64,000 nt of DNA, taken from contig NZ_SJSY01000070.1 in the NCBI RefSeq assembly GCF_004352915.1, positions 124,001-188,000 of the forward strand, given 5' to 3'. Made by a program: the position numbers and the translations under genes. The stretch is from Flavobacterium zhairuonense (GTDB lineage Bacteria; Bacteroidota; Bacteroidia; Flavobacteriales; Flavobacteriaceae). Shown here in pieces: positions 34,606-43,981 of the stretch (positions within the stretch are counted from its first letter, which is position 1; the number at the start of each line of letters is the position of its first letter). A model generated the notes under the pieces. That model was not told the origin of the DNA, did not search any database, and saw only the letters and a list, made by a program, of their open reading frames with translations.

Positions 34606-34637
34606 AAATCCCTTTCTCAACGAAAGGGATTTTTTGT
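34606..34637 (+). terminator. Intrinsic terminator of the GH130-GT4 unit
   Basis: An 11-bp stem (AAATCCCTTTC / GAAAGGGATTT) with a 5-nt loop is followed by T residues, 40 nt after the stop codon. Confidence 0.9.
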
Positions 34638-34829
34638 TTTTGAGAAATCCGAAAACGCTACAACAAACGATTTATTGTATTTGAATGAAAATTATATAAG
34701 CTTCCAAAAAAGTTCTGTAAAAGATTTTAACAAGTATTAAGGTAACTTTCATCTATATTTTAGAAAACGAATATAAAACTGTTAAAAAACTGATTTGCAA
34801 GGAATTTTAGAACTTTAAAAGGCATTATT

Positions 34830-35588
34830 TTGATTCTCATCTTAAAAAATACATTCTCACAAATTGGAAGTGCAACACTATTTGCATCGCGATTTTTTAA
34901 GGAACTTTTGATTCCTCCATATGAAGGAAAAGAGTTCTTGAAACAATGTTATGTCATTGGTTATAAATCTTTCCCTTTAGTTGCTATAACCGGTTTTATT
35001 ATGGGTTTGGTCCTAACCATTCAGTCGAGACCTACTCTAGTAACCTTTGGTGCTGAAAGCTGGCTTCCGGGAATGGTTGCACTTTCACTCATTAGGGAAA
35101 TCGCTCCTGTAATTACAGCACTAATTTGTGCAGGAAAAATTTCATCAGGAATTGGCGCGGAGCTTGGCTCTATGAAAGTGACTGAACAAATTGATGCTAT
35201 GGAAGTTTCGGCTATCAATCCTTATAATTATTTAGTTGTAACACGAATTTTGGCCTGTACTTTAATGGTTCCCATATTGGTGTTTTTTGCAGATGCAATA
35301 GGAATTGTAGGCGGTTATGTCGGAATCAATATTCATGGAGATGTGACCTTTCGTCGTTATTTAGCACAGATTGTACAATCATTGGAATTTTTAGATGTTA
35401 TTCCGGCAACAATCAAAACTTTTTTCTTCGGTTTCTTCATCGGAATGATTGGCTGTTTTAAAGGTTTTAGCGCTGCAAATGGAACTGAAAGTGTGGGACG
35501 CGCTGCAAACTCGGCGGTAGTTACGGCTTCTCTAAGCATATTTATTATCGACATGGTTGCCGTTCAGATAACCGATTTATTTTTTTAA
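34830..35588 (+). CDS. MlaE-family ABC transporter permease
   Basis: This 252-residue permease has the MlaE core: GFIMGLVLTIQSRPTLVTFG, MVALSLIREIAPVITALICA, GAELGSMKVTEQIDAMEVSA and C-terminal TM segments. Family knowledge: MlaE sits in the inner-membrane MlaFEDB complex that moves phospholipids between membranes. No ATG is available near the N-terminus; TTG at 34830 is used because it precedes the conserved N-terminal amphipathic helix. The ATPase gene starts one base after its stop codon. Confidence 0.9.
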   Translation: MILILKNTFSQIGSATLFASRFFKELLIPPYEGKEFLKQCYVIGYKSFPLVAITGFIMGLVLTIQSRPTLVTFGAESWLPGMVALSLIREIAPVITALICAGKISSGIGAELGSMKVTEQIDAMEVSAINPYNYLVVTRILACTLMVPILVFFADAIGIVGGYVGINIHGDVTFRRYLAQIVQSLEFLDVIPATIKTFFFGFFIGMIGCFKGFSAANGTESVGRAANSAVVTASLSIFIIDMVAVQITDLFF

Positions 35589-35589
35589 A

Positions 35590-36369
35590 ATGATTAAGGA
35601 AAAGAAAAATATCGATTCAAAGACAAAAGACAAAAAGCAGATTCCAATTATTGAAATCAAGAATTTGCACAAAACTTTTGGTGCCGAAAATGAGGTTTTA
35701 AAAGGCGTAAATCTGTCAGTCAATAAAGGCGAAGATTTAGTCATTTTAGGACGATCAGGTTCGGGAAAATCAGTTACGATAAAGTGCATCGTTGGGTTGA
35801 TTGAACCGGATCAGGGCGAAATAAAAGTTTTTGATGAAAATGTATTGAATCTCAGCAAAAGCGAACTCAATAAAATAAGAGTCAAAATTGGTTTTTTATT
35901 CCAAAGTGCTGCTTTATACGATTCGATGTCAGTGAGAGAAAATCTCGCTTTTACACTTCGGGCACACAAAAGAGATTTGAGCGCTGAGGACTTAGAAAAT
36001 GAAGTTTTAGAAGCACTTGAAAATGTTGGCTTAAGCGATGCTATAGATAAAATGCCTGCAGAATTATCTGGCGGAATGCGAAAAAGAATTGGATTGGCAA
36101 GAACACTGATTTTAAAGCCCGAAATCATTTTATATGACGAACCCACAACGGGACTGGATACCATCACATCAAGAGAAATCAGTGAATTGATTTTGGACAT
36201 AAAGCACAAACAAAAAACATCATCAATAATCATTACGCACGATATGGCCTGCGCCAAAATGACTGCCGACCGAATTATGGTTTTGAAAGATGGCGTTATT
36301 CATGCCGAAGGAACCTATGAAGAATTAGAAAAAGATGAAGACGAATGGGTGCGCTCATTTTTTGAATAA
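35590..36369 (+). CDS. MlaF-like ABC transporter ATPase
   Basis: This 259-residue ATPase has Walker A GRSGSGKS (about 57-64), a Q-loop at GFLFQSAALYDSMSV, the signature LSGGMRKRIGLAR, Walker B IILYDEPTTGLD and the switch His in IIITHDM. SGGMRKR is the Mla/Ttg2A-type variant of the signature. A charged 20-residue N-terminal extension precedes the fold. It powers the permease encoded immediately upstream. Repeat copy 4 separates it from the MCE gene. Confidence 0.93.
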   Translation: MIKEKKNIDSKTKDKKQIPIIEIKNLHKTFGAENEVLKGVNLSVNKGEDLVILGRSGSGKSVTIKCIVGLIEPDQGEIKVFDENVLNLSKSELNKIRVKIGFLFQSAALYDSMSVRENLAFTLRAHKRDLSAEDLENEVLEALENVGLSDAIDKMPAELSGGMRKRIGLARTLILKPEIILYDEPTTGLDTITSREISELILDIKHKQKTSSIIITHDMACAKMTADRIMVLKDGVIHAEGTYEELEKDEDEWVRSFFE

Positions 36370-36387
36370 AAATAAAAAAACGATTAT

Positions 36388-36500
36388 AACACATAGAAAC
36401 ATAGGCTTGATTATGTTTTAAGAATAATAAAAAGAAACTTGTTTCTACAAATAAGTGAAACGCCTTTATAAGTTTTCGAAATCTATGTTCTTATGTGTTT
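36388..36500 (+). repeat. Palindrome-bounded intergenic element, copy 4 (short form)
   Basis: This 113-bp copy has arms AACACATAGAAACATAG and CTATGTTCTTATGTGTT (16 of 17 paired, counting one G-T). It has AGAAACTTGTTTCT and the core AAGTGAAACGCCTT, but lacks the internal CACATAG...CTATGTG module of copies 1-3. It starts 18 nt after the ATPase stop, 52 nt before the MCE start. Confidence 0.86.
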
Positions 36501-36552
36501 AAAAATTTAAAAGTGATACCTAATTAGTTAAGCAAAATAAATTGTAGAAATC

Positions 36553-37383
36553 ATGGAAAAGGAATCTGGATATACTTGGAAATTAGGAATGTTTGTATCA
36601 GTTGGACTGTTGCTTTTCATTATGGCCATTTATTTTATTGGAAAACAAAAAAACCTATTTGGCCAAACTTTTCACATTTCATCAAAATTTAAAACCGTAA
36701 GTGGTTTAGAAGTCGGGAATAATGTTCGTTTTTCTGGAATCAATATTGGAACTGTTGAAGAAATCAGGATTATTAATGATTCTTCGGTAATTGTTTCAAT
36801 GGTCATCAAAGACGAAGTACGAAAATTTATAAAAACCGATGCCCGTGCAGGCATCGGGTCTGACGGATTAATGGGCGACAAAGTTTTAACTATTTCGCCT
36901 GGCGCCAAATCAAATAAAATTATTGAAGACAATGGTGTTATTGCTTCAATTGACGGAATTGAAATGAACGATATCATGAAAAGCGTCAAAAAAAGTGTTG
37001 ATAATGTGGGCGTAATTTCTGAGGAATTAGCCATTTTCAGTCACAGTATGAACAACGGAAACGGCGCTTTAGCAAGATTGGTAAGAGATGATAAAATGGC
37101 AAACAGCGTTACAAATACACTTTCGAACTTAGAAAATGGCACTAAAGGTTTCAGCGAAAATATGGAGGCTGCGAAAAGCAATTTCCTTTTTAGAGGCTAC
37201 TTCAAGAAAAAAGAGAAAGAAAAAGCTAAAAAGCAAGAAGAAATTAAAGAGAAGCAGGAAGAACAGCAAGAAAAAGCCGCTAAAGAAGAAAAGGAAAAAC
37301 AAGAAAAAGCTAAAGAAGAAAAAGAAAAACAGGACAAACAAAAAGCCGAAGAAGCTAAAAAAGAGCCTGAAAAAAAACAATAA
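36553..37383 (+). CDS. MlaD-like MCE protein with highly charged tail
   Basis: This 276-residue protein has an N-terminal membrane anchor (WKLGMFVSVGLLLFIMAIYF, about 9-28) and an MCE domain (about 38-118: FKTVSGLEVGNNVRFSGINI, DARAGIGSDGLMGDKVLTIS). A helical linker follows (about 140-205). The last ~60 residues are nearly all Lys, Glu, Gln and Ala (for example EKEKQEKAKEEKEKQDKQKA), predicting a long single helix. MCE proteins form the hexameric periplasmic lipid channel with MlaE/MlaF. The charged tail is unusual and could span the periplasm or bind a partner (inference). AsmA gene follows after 12 bp. Confidence 0.9.
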   Translation: MEKESGYTWKLGMFVSVGLLLFIMAIYFIGKQKNLFGQTFHISSKFKTVSGLEVGNNVRFSGINIGTVEEIRIINDSSVIVSMVIKDEVRKFIKTDARAGIGSDGLMGDKVLTISPGAKSNKIIEDNGVIASIDGIEMNDIMKSVKKSVDNVGVISEELAIFSHSMNNGNGALARLVRDDKMANSVTNTLSNLENGTKGFSENMEAAKSNFLFRGYFKKKEKEKAKKQEEIKEKQEEQQEKAAKEEKEKQEKAKEEKEKQDKQKAEEAKKEPEKKQ

Positions 37384-37395
37384 AATTTCTACGCC

Positions 37396-40215
37396 ATGAA
37401 AACTTCATATAAAAATATAAGCCTTAAAATTCTCAAATGGTCAGGAATATCAATAGCAGGAATCTTATTATTACTTTTTTTGATTCCGCTTTTATTCCCA
37501 GGAAAAGTTGCATCCGAAGTTAAAAAAATAGCCAATGAACGTTTAGATACTAAATTGGATTTTTCGAAATCTAAACTTTCATTTTTTACTCATTTTCCGT
37601 CATTGACAGTTTCCCTTGACAATTTATCAATGACGGGTTCAGCTCCTTTTAGAAATGATACTTTGCTAAAAGCAGATCAAATTGCATTCGGAATAAATTT
37701 AAAAAGACTGATTTTCGACAACGAAGTTAAAATCAACAAATTGTATGTTTCTGATGCTTTGATCAATATAATGGTCAATCAAAAAGGACAAGCCAATTAT
37801 AATATTTATATCGCACCAGAAGATCGAAAAGAAGAAAAAAACGATCCAAACGCACCCGAAGAAGGAACAGCAATTCGGTTAGAACGAATAGATCTAAAAA
37901 ATTGCCATGTCAAATACAATGATCGCTCTGCGAAAGTACTAGTTGATGCCAAAGGTTTCAATTATGTTGGAAAGGGAAATCTGAGCGAAGATATTTTTGA
38001 TTTGAGCACCAATGCCCAAATTGACAATCTTGATTTCTTTTATGACCGAACCGGTTATTTACGAAGAAAAAATGTAAGCGCAGATTTAATAACCCGAATC
38101 AACACACACTCGCTGTCTTTTATTCTCCAAAAAAATGAGCTTCATATCAATAAACTGCCCTTAAAATTTACAGGGCTTTTTACGATTTTAAAAGATGGGT
38201 ACAAAATCAATATCAAAGCGGCTTCAGAAAACACAACTGTAAAAGATTTGCTTTCTGTAATGCCACCAGAATATTTGACATGGTTGGAAAAAACTGAAAT
38301 TTCAGGTCGAAGCGATCTGCTTTTTACTTTTAAAGGAAATTATAATGTGGCAAAAAAGCAAAAGCCAAATTTAGCCTTTAACCTAAAAATTAATAATGGC
38401 GCGGTAAACTATAAAAATGCACCTGTTCCGCTAACAGATTTCCAAATGGATTTAAATGCAATTCTGCCCGATTTGGATATGGAAAAATTGTTGGTAAACC
38501 TTCGCACTTTTAAATTTAAGGTTGGTGAAAAAGACTATTTCAACGCTTATTTGCACAGCAAAGGTTTTAATGAAATGGCAATCGATGCTAGCGTAAAAGG
38601 CGCTTTGGATCTTGCGGTTGTCGATGCCGCATTAGGATTGAATTCTTTAGAATTAAAAGGAATTTTAAAAACTAATATTCAGGCGAAAGGAATTTTTAGC
38701 ACTTCAAAAAAACTGTTCCCAAAAACTATTGGCGGAATTGCACTGCATAACGGCTGGCTCAAAACCGACTCCTATCCTAACCCAATTACCAACATTACTC
38801 TCGTAGCCAATGTGCTCAATAAAGCCGGAACTTACCAAGATTTAATTGTTGCTGTTGCTCCTGCTTCCTTTGTTTTCGAAGGAAATCCAATGTATGTAAA
38901 TGCAACACTTTCTGATTTTAATGATTTGGCTTATAACGCAAAAATCAAAGGCGAACTTAATGTTGGCCGTATTTACCAGGTTTTCTCTCAAAAAGGAGTT
39001 GACATAACAGGTTATGCAAAAGCCGATCTTTCGCTTAAAGGAAAACAAAGTTATGCTACGACTGGACAATATAATAAACTGGATAACCGAGGAACAATTC
39101 TGCTGAAAAACATAAAAGCAACTTCTGAACTTTTTCCAAAAGCATTTTTTATCAAACAAGGAAATTTCCGTTTTCAGAACGAAAAAATGTGGTTTGAAAA
39201 ATTCAATGCTTCTTATGGAAAATCAGATTTTGATATTAACGGATATCTTTTAAACACAATCAACTATTTCTTGGAATCGCACGGAACTTTGAGCGGGAAT
39301 TTCAACATGAAATCTAAATTGATTAATGTGGATGAATTTATGGCGCTCGAAAAAGGTGAAAATAAAGACCGAAATATTGAGGTAGAATATGCCAAAGAAG
39401 ATCATCCAAAAATGAGCGGTGTAGTTATTGTTCCGAAAAACTTAAATGTGTCCTTAACCGCAAATGCAGACAAAGTAGAATACAACGGATTAATCTTAAA
39501 CAAACTTTCAGGAAAAGTTGGAATTAAAAAAGAAGGTTTTTATTTGGAAAAAGCCACTTTCAATATTATTGATTGTATTCTCGGAATTGATGCTTCTTAT
39601 AAAGATGAATCGCCGACTTCTGCTCATTTTGATGCTCATTTTACGGCCAAGGATTTTAGCGTTCAAAGAGCTTACAAAGAAATTCCGATGTTTCATGATA
39701 TGGTAACGGTAGCTGAAAAAGCGCAGGGAATTATTTCTGTAGATTATAAAGTCAAAGGAGATGTAGATGGAAATATGAGTCCGATTTATGAATCACTCGA
39801 AGGAGGTGGCACAATAGATCTTCGTGATGTTCAAGTGAAAGGCTTAAAATTATTTGACGGAATCAGTTCCAAAACGGGACAAAAAGGCCTTGACAATCCA
39901 GACATGAAAGGAATCGAGATCAATTCAACAATTGACAATAATTTAATTCGCGTTGAACCTTTTACTTTTTCTGTTGCCAGTTTTAGGCCCACTATTAAAG
40001 GCACAACCAGTTTTGATGGTCTTTTGGATTTAAGAATGCGTCTTGGGCTTCCGCCTTTTGGAATTATCGGATTTCCGATTGTCATTACCGGAACACACGA
40101 AGCACCTAAAATAAAAATCTTCAGCAAAACAGGACAACAAATTGACGAAGCCATTTATGACGAAAAACACAACAAAGTAATTCGGGAAGAAAAAGTCAGC
40201 AAACCAAAAAAATAA
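37396..40215 (+). CDS. AsmA-family protein
   Basis: This 939-residue protein has one N-terminal TM (about 12-34: WSGISIAGILLLLFLIPLLF), the AsmA N-terminal domain (KKIANERLDTKLDFSKSKLS, LTVSLDNLSMTGSAPFRNDT) and an AsmA-like C-terminal domain near 780-900 (GGTIDLRDVQVKGLKLFDGI, LDLRMRLGLPPFGIIGFPIV). AsmA/TamB/YhdP relatives are long beta-taco bridges implicated in phospholipid movement to the outer membrane. Its place directly after the Mla-like genes fits such a role. Confidence 0.88.
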   Translation: MKTSYKNISLKILKWSGISIAGILLLLFLIPLLFPGKVASEVKKIANERLDTKLDFSKSKLSFFTHFPSLTVSLDNLSMTGSAPFRNDTLLKADQIAFGINLKRLIFDNEVKINKLYVSDALINIMVNQKGQANYNIYIAPEDRKEEKNDPNAPEEGTAIRLERIDLKNCHVKYNDRSAKVLVDAKGFNYVGKGNLSEDIFDLSTNAQIDNLDFFYDRTGYLRRKNVSADLITRINTHSLSFILQKNELHINKLPLKFTGLFTILKDGYKINIKAASENTTVKDLLSVMPPEYLTWLEKTEISGRSDLLFTFKGNYNVAKKQKPNLAFNLKINNGAVNYKNAPVPLTDFQMDLNAILPDLDMEKLLVNLRTFKFKVGEKDYFNAYLHSKGFNEMAIDASVKGALDLAVVDAALGLNSLELKGILKTNIQAKGIFSTSKKLFPKTIGGIALHNGWLKTDSYPNPITNITLVANVLNKAGTYQDLIVAVAPASFVFEGNPMYVNATLSDFNDLAYNAKIKGELNVGRIYQVFSQKGVDITGYAKADLSLKGKQSYATTGQYNKLDNRGTILLKNIKATSELFPKAFFIKQGNFRFQNEKMWFEKFNASYGKSDFDINGYLLNTINYFLESHGTLSGNFNMKSKLINVDEFMALEKGENKDRNIEVEYAKEDHPKMSGVVIVPKNLNVSLTANADKVEYNGLILNKLSGKVGIKKEGFYLEKATFNIIDCILGIDASYKDESPTSAHFDAHFTAKDFSVQRAYKEIPMFHDMVTVAEKAQGIISVDYKVKGDVDGNMSPIYESLEGGGTIDLRDVQVKGLKLFDGISSKTGQKGLDNPDMKGIEINSTIDNNLIRVEPFTFSVASFRPTIKGTTSFDGLLDLRMRLGLPPFGIIGFPIVITGTHEAPKIKIFSKTGQQIDEAIYDEKHNKVIREEKVSKPKK

Positions 40216-40222
40216 AATTCAA

Positions 40223-40774
40223 ATGAAAACAAAGACTCAAAATAAAAACAGCGCTTTCGAAAGATTTTCTAGTGCTGTCTGCAAAGCAACCGGAAGCACT
40301 CCAGCATTTATTATCGCTTTTCTGATTGTTGTAGTCTGGGCGGTTTCTGGACCGTTTTTCGACTATTCAGAAACCTGGCAATTGGTAATCAATACAGGGA
40401 CAACAATCATCACATTTTTGATGGTTTTCTTGATTCAAAAAGCACAAAACAAAGATTCATTGGCAATTCAGCTAAAATTAAATGAATTAGTCGCGTCAAG
40501 CGAATTTTCCAGCAACAGTCTAGTCGATATTGAAAGCATGACGGAAGAAGAAATGGAAATCGTTCAAAAATATTACCGCAGACTGAGCGAGCTTGCCAAG
40601 AAAGATGAAACCATTAGAACATCACATTCCATTGCAGAAGCGCACGAACAACATGCAAGAAAAGACAAAAATAGATCAGAAAACAGAACGAAGAATAAAA
40701 TTGAACCCAAACCAAAAAGCAAAGCAGTCAAAAAAACAAATTTAACCACTACCTCAAAAAACACTAAAAAATGA
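40223..40774 (+). CDS. Low-affinity iron permease-family protein with Lys-rich tail
   Basis: This 183-residue protein matches PF04120: SAFERFSSAVCKATGSTPAF, IVVVWAVSGPFFDYSETWQL, VINTGTTIITFLMVFLIQKA and QNKDSLAIQLKLNELVAS, with two TM segments. Residues 130-183 form a basic hydrophilic tail (KSENRTKNK-like, rich in Lys). Family knowledge: named after yeast Fet4 similarity, with weak functional evidence in bacteria. The stop overlaps the next ATG by four bases (ATGA). Confidence 0.85.
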   Translation: MKTKTQNKNSAFERFSSAVCKATGSTPAFIIAFLIVVVWAVSGPFFDYSETWQLVINTGTTIITFLMVFLIQKAQNKDSLAIQLKLNELVASSEFSSNSLVDIESMTEEEMEIVQKYYRRLSELAKKDETIRTSHSIAEAHEQHARKDKNRSENRTKNKIEPKPKSKAVKKTNLTTTSKNTKK

Positions 40775-41970
40775 AACTACGCTCAACCGAAACTTTCTGG
40801 CCTTTGAAAAACGAACTGAAAGCAAGTTATCCGTCATTAGATCGTGACCTCGAAACACCAATTTTAATTATTGGCGGAGGCATTACTGGCGCATTAATTG
40901 CCTATAAATTGATTAATGACGAAAGAAAAGTTGTTCTAGTTGACCGACGCGATGTTTGCAACGGAAGCACTGCCGCAAGTACGGCTCTGCTTCAATACGA
41001 AATTGATGTTTCTTTGCATGAACTTATGAAACTTCGTGGAGCAGATTGCGCTATCAATAGCTATATAAACGGTAAAAAAGCCATTTTTGATTTGCGAAGA
41101 ATTATTGATACAATAGAAAGTGATTGTGGATTTGAATTCAAAAAAAGCATTTATTTCTGCACGCTAAAAAAGGATATTTCGTATTTAAAAAATGAATTCA
41201 AAGCCAGAAAACAACATGGATTTGATGTTAATTGGCTCGGAAAAGCGGAATTGGAAACAATGGGTTTAAAGGCGATTGCAGGAATAGAATCAAAAACCGC
41301 CGCGGTGGTTGATCCATATCATTTGGCGCAAGATTTACTTATATATTGCAAAAATAAAGGAATGGAAATTTTTGATCGCACAAATATTGAATCCATAAAA
41401 AATCAGGGCACAAAATTTATTGCTCATACAGAAAACGGCAATCTTATAACTGCAAATCATGTCATACATTGTTCTGGTTATGAAAGCACGGAAACCTTAA
41501 AAGAAAAAGTTGTCGATTTAAAAAGCACTTATGTCATTGCTTCCGAAAGTCTGCCAGATTTGCCAGCAGTTTTCAAAAATTATATTTTATGGGATACTTC
41601 AAATCCGTATTTATATTTTAGAGCAACTTCAGATAACCGTTTAATTGTAGGCGGTGGCGACGAGGAATTTATCGATGCTAAAAAGCGTGATAAACTAATG
41701 CCAAAAAAAGAGCAATTTTTGCTGCGTTCTTTCAAAAGAAAATTTCCAAACATCAATTTCAAAATAGATTATTCCTGGGCAGGAACTTTTGGAGAAACCA
41801 AAGATGGTCTTCCCTATTTTGGAAAACCGGATCCTAAAAAAAATGAACATTACGTTTTAGGTTTTGGCGGCAACGGAATCACCTTCAGCATCATTGGCAC
41901 GAATTCAATTTTGGATTCGATCAATAATAAGGCAAATATGGATTTAGAGTATTACCGTTTCGGACGTTGA
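40771..41970 (+). CDS. FAD-dependent oxidoreductase (DAO family)
   Basis: This 399-residue enzyme has the dinucleotide-binding motif PILIIGGGITGALIAYKLIN (about 31-50), VVLVDRRDVCNGSTAASTAL, and a C-terminal FAD contact region (DGLPYFGKPDPKKNEHYVLG, FGGNGITFSIIG). These are the DAO/DadA-type features. Substrate unknown. It overlaps the upstream iron-permease-like gene by 4 bp, so the Mla-AsmA operon ends here; terminator at 41971. Confidence 0.88.
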   Translation: MKLRSTETFWPLKNELKASYPSLDRDLETPILIIGGGITGALIAYKLINDERKVVLVDRRDVCNGSTAASTALLQYEIDVSLHELMKLRGADCAINSYINGKKAIFDLRRIIDTIESDCGFEFKKSIYFCTLKKDISYLKNEFKARKQHGFDVNWLGKAELETMGLKAIAGIESKTAAVVDPYHLAQDLLIYCKNKGMEIFDRTNIESIKNQGTKFIAHTENGNLITANHVIHCSGYESTETLKEKVVDLKSTYVIASESLPDLPAVFKNYILWDTSNPYLYFRATSDNRLIVGGGDEEFIDAKKRDKLMPKKEQFLLRSFKRKFPNINFKIDYSWAGTFGETKDGLPYFGKPDPKKNEHYVLGFGGNGITFSIIGTNSILDSINNKANMDLEYYRFGR

Positions 41971-41992
41971 AAAAAAGCTTGCAGCTTTTTTT
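41971..41992 (+). terminator. Terminator of the Mla-AsmA operon
   Basis: A 9-bp stem AAAAAAGCT / AGCTTTTTT with a 3-nt loop starts at the base after the oxidoreductase stop codon. AT-rich, so moderate strength. Confidence 0.65.
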
Positions 41993-41996
41993 AGGT

Positions 41997-42090
41997 GCAA
42001 AGGGACAAAGTAACAAAGGGACAAAGTTTTTTTAGCGAACTTCAACCTTTGTCCCTTTGCTCCTCTGGACCTTTGCCCCTTAGACCTAGA
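41997..42090. repeat. CAAAGGGACAAAG-type inverted-repeat region
   Basis: CAAAGGGACAAAG occurs twice in tandem on the left, and the inverse CTTTGTCCCTTTG on the right, with a related CTTTGCCCC end. A CCTTTGTCCCTTTGAACCTC fragment of the same type recurs at 63940-63959. Confidence 0.65.
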
Positions 42091-43096
42091 CCAACAAATT
42101 AAACTTATACTCTTTCGGGCTGCAGTTAAATTTTTGTTTGAAGATTTTCGAGAAGTAACTTCTGCTGGTAAATCCTATGCAATATACAATTTCAGAAATA
42201 TTAAGGTCAGAGGTGCGCATTAAAATTTCGGCCTTCAAAACTCTCATATGTGTAATGTAGTCATTCACTGTTCTGTCGTGAATCATTTTAAATCCTCCTT
42301 GCAATTTGTTTGGCGACAAGCCCGATTTTTTACTCAATGATTTTATCGTAAATGGCTCTTCTGGACTTGATTTTATAAATTCCGAAAGTTCTTTGATTTC
42401 TTCCATTTCTTTCAAAGTCAAACAATTTGAATCTTTTGAAAAAGCATTTAAATCATCGCTGTGCTGCTGAATTTCCATTGCCAAAATAATCTTCAAAATT
42501 CCTTCCTTCAACAAATTCCTTACAATTCCAGTTTGTGTTACGGCATTGAGTTGTTCGATTTTATTTGCAATTTTTAAATTATAGGATCCCATGTAAAAAA
42601 AATTCTGCATGGCATTATTTTCAAAAAAAGTTTCTTTCACTTTTTGATTTAAAGAAGGCATTAAATACGCCTGTTCTATTTGAGTTCCAACAATAATCAA
42701 AGTCAGTTTTGTATTAATGTCTTTCTCAAAAAACAGAATATTATCCTGATTTTGGTCGGAAGCCAAAATAGCCGTTTGAAAAGTTTTAAATTTTCGTTCT
42801 TCGCCATCAACTCCAAAGCTATGCCTCAAACTGCCTTTTGAACAATACGCAAAATAAACAGGAGTTGAAATCACATTCAAAAAATCTATTCGAACCGGAG
42901 TTGAAAATGTCATATCAAACTGAACATATGAAATATTATCATTGAAAGATGCTCCAGTAATCGTTCCGCGAGCAAAACTATTATTGATTTCCAATTTGTA
43001 TTCATCAAAATCAAAAGCTATTTTTCCATCAAAATTAGCATTCAATTCCTCAAAAACAGTGTTGATTTGCTCTGTATGTATTGTAACTATTTTCAT
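42086..43096 (-). CDS. AraC-family transcriptional regulator
   Basis: This 336-residue protein has a poorly conserved N-terminal sensor region (about 1-230) and a C-terminal AraC HTH pair: FTIKSLSKKSGLSPNKLQGG, then LNISEIVYCIGFTSRSYFSK and IFKQKFNCSPKEYKF. It is convergent with the oxidoreductase gene and divergent from the DNA glycosylase at 43290. No clear target is identified. Confidence 0.88.
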   Translation of the reverse strand: MKIVTIHTEQINTVFEELNANFDGKIAFDFDEYKLEINNSFARGTITGASFNDNISYVQFDMTFSTPVRIDFLNVISTPVYFAYCSKGSLRHSFGVDGEERKFKTFQTAILASDQNQDNILFFEKDINTKLTLIIVGTQIEQAYLMPSLNQKVKETFFENNAMQNFFYMGSYNLKIANKIEQLNAVTQTGIVRNLLKEGILKIILAMEIQQHSDDLNAFSKDSNCLTLKEMEEIKELSEFIKSSPEEPFTIKSLSKKSGLSPNKLQGGFKMIHDRTVNDYITHMRVLKAEILMRTSDLNISEIVYCIGFTSRSYFSKIFKQKFNCSPKEYKFNLLV

Positions 43097-43289
43097 TTTG
43101 CTTATATTTAGATTTGGTATTTCATTTCAAACATTAATCTTAAAACTTATTCTTGTTGTTTTTTAAATCAATATTCCAAAGTTCGGCCAAGTCATCCCGA
43201 AAAATGTTATATAATTTTTCAGTTTTGTTTTATAATTACTTCGGAATGAAAATTTTAACTCAAACAAAAAATTTCTTAATTCAAAAAAA

Positions 43290-43784
43290 ATGAAAAGCTT
43301 TTCATTCGCTCCAATCTCCACAAATGATTCTGAAATCCTAATTCTCGGCACCATGCCCGGCACAAAATCATTAGAATTGAATCAATATTACGGACACAAT
43401 CAGAACAATTTCTGGAAATTCATGTTTACCATTCTAGGAGAAGATTTTTCAACCGATTATGAAATCAGAAAAACACTGTTGCAAAAAAATAAAATTGCAC
43501 TTTGGGACGTGCTTCAATATTGCGACCGAGTAGGAAGTCTGGACAGCGCGATCAAAAACGAAATAGCAAATGATTTTGAAACCTTTTTAAAACAACATTC
43601 AAATATTAAAACCATCCTTTTTAACGGACAAAAAGCGCATGCATTTTTCAAAAAATATATTCATATAGAAAATACATATCAGCTAATAACACTTCCGTCA
43701 ACAAGTCCAGCAAACGCAGGAAAATCATTCGATTCCAAATTATCCGAATGGAAAATCATAGCCGTTTTAAAAAACCGCAGTTGA
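43290..43784 (+). CDS. DNA-deoxyinosine/uracil glycosylase (Mug-like)
   Basis: This 164-residue single-domain glycosylase of the UDG superfamily shows EILILGTMPGTKSLELNQYY (motif 1), GHNQNNFWKFMFTILGE, IALWDVLQYCDRVGSLDSAI and LPSTSPANAGKS (motif 2). This combination is seen in the DNA-deoxyinosine glycosylase group. It removes deaminated bases to start base-excision repair. A small separate promoter region of about 190 bp lies upstream. Confidence 0.88.
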   Translation: MKSFSFAPISTNDSEILILGTMPGTKSLELNQYYGHNQNNFWKFMFTILGEDFSTDYEIRKTLLQKNKIALWDVLQYCDRVGSLDSAIKNEIANDFETFLKQHSNIKTILFNGQKAHAFFKKYIHIENTYQLITLPSTSPANAGKSFDSKLSEWKIIAVLKNRS

Positions 43785-43981
43785 AATCATATAACAAATT
43801 AAATTTAAAATATAACAAAAAGATCCCCTCGCACAGTAACTTTACTATCAAGAAATTAAAGCCACGAAAAAGAAAGAATTTAAACAGAAATGAAGGCTTT
43901 TTTCAAATAAATAGAAGTACAAAACTGCAAAGTTTAGAGTATATAAGGAAACATTGGTTATGTTAGTTTATTTTGAGAAAT

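Noticed and set aside
35811..36257. 148-residue open frame antisense to the Mla ATPase
   Set aside because: Shadow of a conserved ATPase gene; long only because of codon bias.
37136..37399. Lys-rich 87-residue frame overlapping the MCE tail
   Set aside because: It is the +1 frame of the repetitive Lys/Glu tail; composition follows from the repeat.
43748..43966. 72-residue basic open frame after the DNA glycosylase
   Set aside because: It overlaps the glycosylase end out of frame and is K/N-rich, as expected of AT-rich spacer.
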